Below are positions 1-5,464 of a stretch of 6,924 nucleotides of DNA, piece by piece (the first letter of the stretch is position 1; every line of letters starts with the position of its first letter). Source of the DNA: an uncultured Clostridia bacterium (lineage in GTDB: Bacteria > Bacillota > Clostridia > Oscillospirales > Acutalibacteraceae); NCBI GenBank assembly GCA_947624755.1, contig CANQLQ010000106.1, forward strand, positions 1 to 6,924, in the 5' to 3' direction. The notes under the pieces were generated by a model, which made no database searches, was not told the origin of the DNA, and saw nothing but the letters and a program-made list of their open reading frames with translations. The position numbers were made by a program, and so were the translations under genes.

Positions 1-944
1 CGCCCCCGTCCAACAATGACGTCGACCCGAACCCCGTTATGGCTTTCTTTTACTACAGTCTTTTCGGACTTATGCTTTCCGACGCAGGCTACGGACTTCT
101 TATGGTAATTTTTGCCCTTGTTGCGAAATATAAAGTAAAAGTTCGGGGCAGTACCTTAAAAACGGCAAACTTTGCCTTTTTCTGCGGTATATCCACAATG
201 ATCTGGGGCGCGCTTTTCGGAAGCTGGTTCGGAGATCTTATTCCAACCGTTTGCACAACTTTTTTCGGTATGGAAAATCCGCCGAATCTTGTAATCTGGT
301 TCGACCCGAAGGAAGAAAGTATGAAGCTTCTTTTATATTCCTTCCTTTTCGGAATAATTCATATTTTTGTCGGTCTTGCAATAAGATTTTACAACCTTTG
401 CCGGCATAAAGACATTATCGGCGCAATATGTGACGTTATTCCGATTTATATTTTCGTTACGGGTTTTGCAATAATAGGCAAAAACTTTATTGAGCCGGTT
501 TCGGAAAATATAAGAGTTCTCGGAACGAGATTGCTTGCCGCCGGTGCGGTACTGATAATTCTTACAGCGGGACGAAGCGCGAAAAATATTTTCGGAAAAC
601 TTGGCGGCGGACTTTACGGTCTTTACAACACAACAACCGGTTACCTCGGCGACATTCTTTCTTATTCAAGGCTTCTTGCTTTGAATCTCGTAACCGGAGT
701 AATCGCAGTCGTTGTAAATCTTCTTGCCGCAATGCCCGGAAATATAATATTCTTTATTCTGATTTTCCTCGTGGGGCACGCAATTAATTTTGCTATCAAC
801 CTTATCGGAACTTATGTTCATACGAACCGGCTTCAATATGTTGAATACTTTTCAAAATTCTATGAAGGCGGAGGAAGATCTTTCACACCGTTTAAATTGA
901 ACTCAAAATATATTAAATTCAAGGAGGATACAATCAATGATTAA
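1..944 (+). CDS. ntpI: V/A-type ATPase subunit I (a subunit), C-terminal membrane part; 5' end outside window
   Basis: Membrane stator subunit that carries the two ion half-channels next to the rotor ring. The reading frame is open from base 3, and the codons before the first ATG (base 39) read PPSNNDVDPNPV. This matches the family lead-in to the first membrane helix, so ATG 39 is internal and the gene begins upstream. About 313 residues are visible of a protein normally near 650; the cytoplasmic N-terminal half is missing. Hydrophobic segments follow one another (MAFFYYSLFGLMLSDAGYG, a segment around FCGISTMIWGALFGSWFGDL, LYSFLFGIIHIFVGLAIRFY and others). The motif SYSRLLALNL holds an arginine (bases 669-671) that corresponds to the essential channel arginine of yeast Vph1 (R735). 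HTNRLQYVEYFSKFYEGGG near the end holds a second conserved arginine (828-830). The stop overlaps the ntpK start by 8 nt. Identification is from motifs and context and is very secure. Confidence 0.97.
   Translation, partial: PPSNNDVDPNPVMAFFYYSLFGLMLSDAGYGLLMVIFALVAKYKVKVRGSTLKTANFAFFCGISTMIWGALFGSWFGDLIPTVCTTFFGMENPPNLVIWFDPKEESMKLLLYSFLFGIIHIFVGLAIRFYNLCRHKDIIGAICDVIPIYIFVTGFAIIGKNFIEPVSENIRVLGTRLLAAGAVLIILTAGRSAKNIFGKLGGGLYGLYNTTTGYLGDILSYSRLLALNLVTGVIAVVVNLLAAMPGNIIFFILIFLVGHAINFAINLIGTYVHTNRLQYVEYFSKFYEGGGRSFTPFKLNSKYIKFKEDTIND
921..927 (+). promoter_or_regulatory. Ribosome binding site of ntpK
   Basis: AAGGAGG, a full Shine-Dalgarno core, lies 9 nt before the ntpK ATG and inside the last codons of ntpI. 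It is the best match to the consensus in the window and fixes the ntpK start. The proteolipid is the most abundant subunit of the complex (ten copies in the E. hirae ring), so a strong site here makes sense; that link is inference. Confidence 0.85.
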
Positions 945-1416
945 CTATTTAGGATTAGCTCTCGCAATTATCGGTGCGGCAATTGCCGTCGGCGTTGCGG
1001 GAATGGGCTCTGCAAAAGCGGTAAGCCTTGTAGGTCAGGCCTCATCGGGTCTTCTTTCAGAGGACACATCTTTGTTCGGTAAGGTTCTTATTCTTCAGCT
1101 TCTTCCCGGTACTCAGGGACTTTACGGCTTTATCGTTGCAATTTTTGTTTTAATTCAGACAAAGGTTCTCAGCGGTGCGCCTGCCGAAATAAGCTGGCAG
1201 CAGGGACTTCTTTATTTTGCAGCGTGCCTTCCGATGGCAATAGGCGGATATTTTTCGGCCGTACATCAGGGTAAGGTTGCCGCTGCGGGTGTAAGTCTTG
1301 TCGGAAAAAAATCAGACCAGTCAGGCCGCGCGGTAACAATGGCATCACTCGTTGAGTTTTATGCTATACTTCCGTTCCTTATCTCTCTTCTTACAATTAT
1401 AAGGATCGGTGGCTGA
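937..1416 (+). CDS. ntpK: V/A-type ATPase subunit K (rotor ring proteolipid), predicted Na+-binding
   Basis: Forms the ion-carrying rotor ring in the membrane. At 159 residues it is the double-hairpin form: four hydrophobic helices arising from an internal duplication, close to the 156-residue E. hirae NtpK. The first hairpin holds LLPGTQGLYGF (residues 55-65) and the second holds HQGKVAAAG (110-118) and LVEFYAILPF (138-147). By alignment from memory with E. hirae NtpK, the Na+ ligands L61, T64, Q65, Q110 and E139, plus the supporting Y68, correspond to L56, T59, Q60, Q111, E140 and Y63 here. All are present. Only the second hairpin has the ion-carrying glutamate, as expected for this type. 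The ATG overlaps the end of ntpI by 8 nt and is set by the AAGGAGG site. Ion choice is a prediction from ligands, not a measurement. Confidence 0.97.
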   Translation: MINYLGLALAIIGAAIAVGVAGMGSAKAVSLVGQASSGLLSEDTSLFGKVLILQLLPGTQGLYGFIVAIFVLIQTKVLSGAPAEISWQQGLLYFAACLPMAIGGYFSAVHQGKVAAAGVSLVGKKSDQSGRAVTMASLVEFYAILPFLISLLTIIRIGG

Positions 1417-1432
1417 TTTGCTAATAAAAGTT

Positions 1433-1442
1433 AAGGCGGTGA
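1433..1442 (+). promoter_or_regulatory. Ribosome binding site that supports the GTG start of ntpE
   Basis: AAGGCGGTGA is a one-mismatch version of the extended anti-16S consensus AAGGAGGTGA. It ends 4 nt before the GTG at 1447, with its AAGGCGG core 7 nt away. There is no in-frame ATG nearby, and the family N-terminus begins here, so the GTG start is favoured. Confidence 0.75.
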
Positions 1443-1446
1443 TTTT

Positions 1447-2046
1447 GTGACAGGTCTTGAAAAAATAATCAGCAAAATCGAAACCGAATCAAAAGATAAC
1501 TGCGAAAAAATCATAAATCAGGCAAAATCTCAATCTGAAGAAATAATTAACAAGGCGCAAAGCGAAGCTTCTGCCAAGTATTCAAAAATTATTTCAGACG
1601 CCAAGAAAGAAGCGGAAAGAAAAATTGCCGTTGCAAAATCATCGGCTGAAACAATAACGCGAACCAAATATCTTGAAGTTCGCAATGCGGTTGTAAATGA
1701 CATTATTTCCGCTTCTTATGAAGAAATTGAAAATTTTGACGATGAAAAATATTGGAAGCTTCTTCTAAAGCTTTGCCTTAAAAACTTTGAAACAGGCGAA
1801 TGTGTAATGTACCTTAATCAAAGGGATCTTACACGTCTCCCGGCTGATTTTGAAGACAGAATAAACAGCGAAATTTATGAAAATGGCGCAGTTCAAGTCT
1901 CAAAAAAAAGCATTGATATCGAAAACGGATTTATTCTTGATTACGGTGATTATGAAATCAACTGCACTCTCAAGGCTGTTTTTGACGACAAACTCGAAGA
2001 ACTTCGGGACTTGCTTTCCAAGCATCTTTTTTCTTCGCAAACATAA
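1447..2046 (+). CDS. ntpE: V/A-type ATPase subunit E (peripheral stalk)
   Basis: Peripheral stalk subunit that pairs with subunit G/H and ties the top of the A3B3 head to subunit I, resisting rotation. The 199 residues match the usual family size (about 190-200). Residues 1-75 or so are rich in K, E, A, S and Q with regular hydrophobic spacing (for example EKIINQAKSQSEEIINKAQS), as expected for the long helix of the stalk. The C-terminal globular part carries the family-like stretch GFILDYGDYEINCTLKAVFD and ends with DKLEELRDLLSKHLF. The start is GTG with a good ribosome site, 30 nt after ntpK. It is followed not by ntpC directly but by a 348-nt gap. Sequence of this subunit is poorly conserved in general, but composition, tail motif and position make the call firm. 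Confidence 0.95.
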   Translation: MTGLEKIISKIETESKDNCEKIINQAKSQSEEIINKAQSEASAKYSKIISDAKKEAERKIAVAKSSAETITRTKYLEVRNAVVNDIISASYEEIENFDDEKYWKLLLKLCLKNFETGECVMYLNQRDLTRLPADFEDRINSEIYENGAVQVSKKSIDIENGFILDYGDYEINCTLKAVFDDKLEELRDLLSKHLFSSQT

Positions 2047-2055
2047 GGAAAATTT

Positions 2056-2193
2056 TTAAGTAAACGCTGAATAATTCATATTTCCCTTATTATACGGTAA
2101 TATCTGCTTTAGTTGTAGTTTTGTCACATTTTTCACTGCGTAATTATGCCGCTTTTTCAGAAAAATCCTCGTTAATACAAAAAGTATTGCCAT
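2056..2193 (-). CDS. Small open frame of unknown function (45 aa), antisense to the operon
   Basis: On the - strand, an ATG at 2193-2191 opens a 45-codon frame ending in TAA at 2058-2056. It is preceded by GGGAGG (+ strand 2201-2206) with a 7-nt spacer, a near-ideal ribosome site. The product begins MAILFVLTRIFLKKRHNY, a short hydrophobic start followed by a basic stretch, and ends NMNYSAFT. I do not recognise it. It lies in the left half of the long inverted repeat, converges on ntpE and stops 9 nt past the ntpE stop codon. It could be a real small protein, the relic of a mobile element gene, or a chance frame. A 45-codon frame alone is not rare in sequence of this composition; the ribosome site is the main support. 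No clear promoter was found for it. Confidence 0.3.
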   Translation of the reverse strand: MAILFVLTRIFLKKRHNYAVKNVTKLQLKQILPYNKGNMNYSAFT

Positions 2194-2200
2194 AAATTTG

Positions 2201-2206
2201 CCTCCC
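2201..2206 (-). promoter_or_regulatory. Possible ribosome binding site of the antisense small frame
   Basis: Read on the - strand this is GGGAGG, 7 nt before an ATG. It sits in the apical loop of the long inverted repeat, so it would be unpaired in that fold. Its use depends on the small frame being expressed. Confidence 0.3.
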
Positions 2207-2213
2207 ATGAAAA

Positions 2214-2289
2214 GGAAAGCGGCACACTAACATTAACGAAGAGACTTGTTTTACTTGATGGGAAAAGCGGCGCACAAAGTGTAACGCAG
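2214..2289 (+). repeat. Pair of short imperfect direct repeats
   Basis: Bases 2214-2241 and 2261-2289 align as GGAAA(A)GCGGC(A/G)CAC, then a variable stretch, then TAACG(A/C)AG. By eye, 17 of 23 positions after the leading GGAAA agree, with one extra A in the second copy. Both copies contain AAAGCGGC, which can pair with the single GCCGCTTT at 2148-2155, so the left arm has two possible partners. Confidence 0.5.
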
Positions 2290-2367
2290 GGGTAAACTGC
2301 GAAAATTCATCACGACTAAAGCGACGGATTATCAGCGCTTTCGTAATATTCAGAAAGGATACGCTCA

Positions 2368-2384
2368 GAAAACTTTCGGTTTTC
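2368..2384 (+). other. Small hairpin just upstream of ntpC
   Basis: GAAAAC (2368-2373), loop TTTCG, GTTTTC (2379-2384): a perfect 6-bp stem ending 10 nt before the first possible ntpC ATG. It falls between the AAAGGAT at 2354-2360 and the start codon. It is weak in energy (four A-T pairs) and has no T run behind it, so it does not look like a terminator. An effect on ntpC translation is possible but unproven. Confidence 0.35.
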
Positions 2385-2394
2385 CCGGCTTTTA

Positions 2395-3375
2395 ATGCTT
2401 ATGAAAAATGAAGATTATGCTTATGCCGTAGCCCGCATAAGAGCCAATGAGGTGCATCTTCTTTCAAACAGAGATATTGAGTCGCTTATTTTGGCAGACA
2501 GCTTTGACTCTGCGGTCTCGATTCTTGTTTCAAAAAATTGGACCGAGAGCAATAAAGAAGGTTTTTCTGTTGCCGATGCAATTTCAAATCAATATAAAAA
2601 AATGTGGAGCTTGCTTTCAGAATCTGTTCCATACAGAAATGAACTTGAAATTTTCACTGTACAGAATGATTTTCAAAACATAAAAACCGCTTTGAAATGT
2701 ATGTTTTCAAATATAGATCCCGATGAATATTTTGTTTTTCCGACTTCGCTCGATCTTGAACTTCTTAAAAAATGCGTTTTAAACCGTGATTTTTCAAAGC
2801 TGCCGGATAATTTTTCCCATCCTGCAAAAGAAGCGTATGAAGGGCTAAACGTCACTTCGAGCGGACAAATAGCAGAAATTATTCTTGACAAAGCGGCTCT
2901 TGACTTTATGACAGAAAAGGCAAAAAAATCATCGTCCTCTCTTGTCCGTGAGATTTTCGGCTTTATTTGTTCGATAACAGATATCAAGATAGCGTTTCGC
3001 TGTGCAAAGACGAAAAAAAGCCGTTCTTTTACCTCGAATGCTCTTTCGGAATGTAAGGATATTAATTGCAAGACTCTCTCTGAAAAAGCTTCGCAGGGAG
3101 AAAACGAACTTGTTTCATATCTTGATTCATCAGGCTTTAAAACTGCCGCCAACCTTATATCAAATGATTCAAGCGCGTTTGAAAAATGGATAGATGACGA
3201 GATAATTGAAAAATGCAAAAAGGCCAAAACCGAATTTTTCGGCTTCGATCCGATTTGCGCCTATTACTTTGCAAAAAGCAATGAAATAAAAACGGTACGG
3301 CTTATACTTTATGCAAAAGAAAGCGGACTTTCTTCGGATATAATCCGCGAAAGGGTGAGAACATTATATGTTTAA
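2395..3375 (+). CDS. ntpC: V/A-type ATPase subunit C (d-type adaptor, AC39 family)
   Basis: Funnel-shaped soluble subunit that sits on the rotor ring and couples it to the D-F shaft. The 326 residues match the family (about 320-330). Typical features are the N-terminal NEDYAYAVARIRANEVHLLS and the C-terminal IRERVRTLYV; the rest is helical and soluble, with no membrane segment. Two ATGs compete, at 2395 and 2401. No in-frame ATG, GTG or TTG lies farther upstream before the stop at 2344. The second start gives MKNEDYAYAVARIR, closer to family N-termini, and may be the true one; coordinates give the longer form. Neither has a recognisable ribosome site: the nearest purine-rich AAAGGAT ends 34 nt before 2395. 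It is the only gene here with that defect, right after the odd 348-nt gap. The stop overlaps ntpF by 8 nt. Confidence 0.95.
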   Translation: MLMKNEDYAYAVARIRANEVHLLSNRDIESLILADSFDSAVSILVSKNWTESNKEGFSVADAISNQYKKMWSLLSESVPYRNELEIFTVQNDFQNIKTALKCMFSNIDPDEYFVFPTSLDLELLKKCVLNRDFSKLPDNFSHPAKEAYEGLNVTSSGQIAEIILDKAALDFMTEKAKKSSSSLVREIFGFICSITDIKIAFRCAKTKKSRSFTSNALSECKDINCKTLSEKASQGENELVSYLDSSGFKTAANLISNDSSAFEKWIDDEIIEKCKKAKTEFFGFDPICAYYFAKSNEIKTVRLILYAKESGLSSDIIRERVRTLYV

Positions 3376-3679
3376 AATTGCTGCTATGGGCGACAAGGAC
3401 AGTGTTTTCGGTTATGCTTCTATAGGCGTGGAAGCTGTTGCTGTGTCAGATGCGAAAAGCGCAGTTTCAAAATTACGTTTTCTTGCCGAAAATAATTATG
3501 CGGTAATTTTTATAACCGAGTCTCTTGCCGCCGCAATACAAAAAGAAATTGACAAATATAAAGATGCCGTAACTCCGGCTATTATTTTGATTCCGGGAGT
3601 TTCGGGCAATACCGGCGACGGTATGAAAAACCTTCAAAAAATCGTTGAACAGGCTGTTGGCTCAGATATATTGTCATAG
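3368..3679 (+). CDS. ntpF: V/A-type ATPase subunit F (central stalk)
   Basis: Small central-stalk subunit that binds subunit D and turns with it inside the A3B3 head. In E. hirae the same subunit is called NtpG. The 103 residues match family size. Family marks are the start MFKIAAMGDKDSVFGYASIG, the central NYAVIFITESLA, the PAIILIPG strand, and the end GMKNLQKIVEQAVGSDIL. The ATG overlaps the end of ntpC by 8 nt (ATGTTTAA), and AAGGGTGA at 3351-3358 gives a ribosome site with a 9-nt spacer. Translation may be coupled to ntpC, which matters because ntpC itself lacks a clear site. ntpA follows after 15 nt. Confidence 0.96.
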   Translation: MFKIAAMGDKDSVFGYASIGVEAVAVSDAKSAVSKLRFLAENNYAVIFITESLAAAIQKEIDKYKDAVTPAIILIPGVSGNTGDGMKNLQKIVEQAVGSDILS

Positions 3680-3694
3680 GAAAAAGGTGATTAA

Positions 3695-5464
3695 ATGAAA
3701 GAAGGAAGCATTGTTAAGGTTTCAGGTCCTCTCGTTGTTGCAAGCGGTATGCGTCAGGCAAATATGTTTGACGTTGTCCGTGTCAGCGACAAAAGGCTTA
3801 TCGGTGAAATCATTGAAATGCACGGCGATAAAGCATCTATTCAGGTTTATGAAGAGACCTCGGGTCTCGGAACAGGCGAACCGGTTGAAACAACAGGAGA
3901 GCCGTTGAGCGTTGAACTCGGACCGGGTCTTATCGGCTCGATTTTTGACGGTATACAAAGACCGCTTGAAGAAATTATGAAAATTTCGGGCAATAACCTT
4001 CAAAGAGGCGTAGAGGTTCCTGCACTCAACCGTGAAAAAATCTGGCATTTTGTTCCTGCAATTAAGGTCGGAGAAAAAGTTTCCGGCGGTGATATAATAG
4101 GTACGGTTGCCGAAAATGAAATTGTAAGCCATAAAATTATGATTCCGCCCGAAATCAGCGGTATAATTTCGGAAATTTACGGCGGTGACTGCACGGTTGA
4201 AGATACGGTTGCTATTGTTACCGACGAAAAGGGCAAAAGCGTACCGATTGCTCTTATGCAGAAATGGCCGGTAAGAAAGGGCAGACCGTTCGCCAAAAAG
4301 CTTTCTCCCGATATGCCGCTTGTAACCGGTCAAAGAGTTATAGATGCCCTTTTTCCAATCGCAAAAGGCGGCGTTGCGGCGATACCGGGTCCGTTCGGAA
4401 GCGGCAAAACTGTAACACAGCATCAGCTTGCAAAATGGGCTGAAGCGGATATCGTAGTTTACATCGGCTGCGGTGAACGCGGCAACGAGATGACCGACGT
4501 TCTCAATGAATTTCCGGAACTTATCGATCCGCATACAGGAAAATCCCTTATGGAAAGAACCGTTCTTATCGCCAATACTTCGGATATGCCCGTTGCCGCC
4601 CGTGAGGCTTCAATTTATACCGGCATAACCATAGCCGAATATTTCCGTGATATGGGCTACAGCGTAGCTTTAATGGCTGACTCGACCTCCCGTTGGGCGG
4701 AGGCTCTTCGTGAAATGTCCGGCAGACTTGAGGAAATGCCCGGTGAGGAAGGCTATCCCGCATATCTTGGTTCAAGATTGGCTCAGTTCTATGAAAGAGC
4801 GGGACGTGTAATTTCCCTCGGTAATGACCAAAGGGAAGGTGCGCTTTCTGTTATCGGAGCGGTTTCACCTGCCGGCGGCGATATTTCCGAACCCGTAACT
4901 CAGGCAACGCTGAGAATAGTTAAAGTTTTCTGGGGTCTTGACAGCTCGCTTGCGTATAAACGCCATTTTCCGGCAATTAACTGGCTTACAAGCTACTCGC
5001 TTTATGCAAACAGTCTGGGCAAATGGTTCAACAACAATGTTGACAGCGATTGGACAGAGCTTAGGGCAAGAATTATGAAAATTTTGTCTGAGGAAGCTGA
5101 GCTTGAAGAAATAGTAAAGCTTGTCGGTATGGACGCTTTGTCCTCGTTTGACAGACTTAAAATGGAAGCTGCGCGTTCTATTCGTGAAGACTTTCTTCAT
5201 CAGCTTGCTTTTCATGAGGTTGACACCTATACATCACTCGAAAAGCAGCTTCTTATGATGCGCCTTGTTCTTGAATATTATGACTGTGCGTTAAAATGTC
5301 TTGAAAACGGCGGTAAAATTGAAAAAATAGTTTCAATACCTTCAAGGGAGAAAATAGGCAGATTCAAATATATCCCTGAAAGCGATATTGAAGAAGAATA
5401 TAAATCTATCTGCGCTTTAATCAGTCTTGAACTTGAAGACGCAAAGAAAGGGGAGGATGACTGA
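3695..5464 (+). CDS. ntpA: V/A-type ATPase catalytic subunit A
   Basis: Catalytic subunit; three copies alternate with three B subunits and carry out ATP hydrolysis or synthesis at the A-B interfaces. The 589 residues compare with 593 in E. hirae NtpA. In order: an N-terminal barrel (about 1-70), the A-type-specific bulge domain (about 117-185), the nucleotide-binding domain (about 215-435) and a helical C-terminal domain. The P-loop GPFGSGKT is at 232-239, with K238 and T239. The catalytic GER is at 260-262, with E261 and R262. Walker B and the following motif MADSTSRW are at 327-334, with D329. These numbers coincide with those I recall for E. hirae. MPGEEGYPAYLGSRLAQFYERAGR-type sequence follows, and the frame runs through the P-loop without an intein. 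AAGGTGAT at 3684-3691 sets the start. The stop overlaps ntpB by one base (TGATG). Confidence 0.98.
   Translation: MKEGSIVKVSGPLVVASGMRQANMFDVVRVSDKRLIGEIIEMHGDKASIQVYEETSGLGTGEPVETTGEPLSVELGPGLIGSIFDGIQRPLEEIMKISGNNLQRGVEVPALNREKIWHFVPAIKVGEKVSGGDIIGTVAENEIVSHKIMIPPEISGIISEIYGGDCTVEDTVAIVTDEKGKSVPIALMQKWPVRKGRPFAKKLSPDMPLVTGQRVIDALFPIAKGGVAAIPGPFGSGKTVTQHQLAKWAEADIVVYIGCGERGNEMTDVLNEFPELIDPHTGKSLMERTVLIANTSDMPVAAREASIYTGITIAEYFRDMGYSVALMADSTSRWAEALREMSGRLEEMPGEEGYPAYLGSRLAQFYERAGRVISLGNDQREGALSVIGAVSPAGGDISEPVTQATLRIVKVFWGLDSSLAYKRHFPAINWLTSYSLYANSLGKWFNNNVDSDWTELRARIMKILSEEAELEEIVKLVGMDALSSFDRLKMEAARSIREDFLHQLAFHEVDTYTSLEKQLLMMRLVLEYYDCALKCLENGGKIEKIVSIPSREKIGRFKYIPESDIEEEYKSICALISLELEDAKKGEDD
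5450..5456 (+). promoter_or_regulatory. Ribosome binding site of ntpB, inside the end of ntpA
   Basis: GGGGAGG lies 7 nt before the ntpB ATG and within the last codons of ntpA. With the TGATG stop/start overlap this favours coupled translation of A and B, which are needed in equal numbers (three each). Confidence 0.8.

Larger units (their letters stand above)
2065..2337. repeat. Long imperfect inverted repeat (five nested stems), possible MITE-like element or structured RNA
   Basis: The two halves pair in strictly nested order. Stem 1: 2065-2077 with 2326-2337 (CGCTGAATAATTC / GGATTATCAGCG, one bulged A, one G-T). Stem 2: 2106-2116 with 2312-2322 (GCTTTAGTTGT / ACGACTAAAGC, one G-T). Stem 3: 2136-2141 with 2284-2289 (CTGCGT / ACGCAG). 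Stem 4: 2147-2158 with 2261-2272 around GCCGCTTTT / AAAAGCGGC. Stem 5: 2169-2176 with 2232-2239 (TCGTTAAT / ATTAACGA). The left side has an extra 28 nt between stems 1 and 2, containing its own hairpin TATTA-TACGG-TAATA (2088-2102). The loop runs from 2177 to 2231. Pairings were found by eye. The nested order of so many stems makes chance unlikely, but no folding energy was computed. Whether it acts as DNA (mobile element) or as RNA is open. Confidence 0.65.
2047..2394. other. 348-nt gap within the operon, no + strand gene
   Basis: This is the only long non-coding stretch in the window; all other junctions are 30 nt or less. On the + strand there are only tiny frames without ribosome sites. 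It holds a long imperfect inverted repeat, a short direct repeat, a 45-codon open frame on the - strand and a small hairpin close to ntpC, each listed separately. I see no convincing sigma-A promoter and no GC-rich stem followed by a T run, so read-through transcription from ntpE to ntpC is the default assumption. I do not recognise it as a known RNA family or a known insertion sequence. Confidence 0.9.

Noticed and set aside
39..41. ATG at base 39 as the start of ntpI
   Set aside because: The frame is open to the left window edge with family-like residues, and the product from this ATG would lack the whole N-terminal half. The true start lies upstream.
2121..2149. Possible promoter, TTGTCA followed 17 nt later by TTATGC
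   Set aside because: The -10 match is poor, and other spacings give no better hexamer. Not enough to claim a start of transcription for ntpC.
2207..2284. Two tiny + strand frames, MKRKAAH (2207-2230) and MGKAAHKV (2258-2284), with similar sequence
   Set aside because: Neither has a ribosome site. Their likeness is explained by the direct repeat they sit in.
2045..2359. AAGGA at 2045-2049 and 2355-2359 as a target-site duplication around the palindrome
   Set aside because: A 5-base match is easily due to chance. The copies do not abut the outer stem evenly (15 nt away on the left, 17 nt on the right). A junction from an empty site would be needed.
2047..2394. Rho-independent terminator after ntpE
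   Set aside because: No GC-rich stem with a following T run on the + strand. The one compact stem near the end (2368-2384) is A-T rich and is followed by CCGGC.
2673..3227. 184-codon open frame on the - strand opposite ntpC
   Set aside because: Fully antisense to ntpC, whose protein fits its family end to end; no independent support for the antisense frame.
4388..4411. Intein insertion at the catalytic P-loop of subunit A, as known in some archaeal and yeast homologues
   Set aside because: The frame runs straight through GPFGSGKT at family length (589 aa); no intein is present.
3722..4534. 270-codon open frame on the - strand opposite ntpA
   Set aside because: It lies wholly inside the highly conserved ntpA gene in antisense. 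It has no recognisable domain, and its composition (rich in N, F, R, C and A) is what the complement of ntpA codon use yields.
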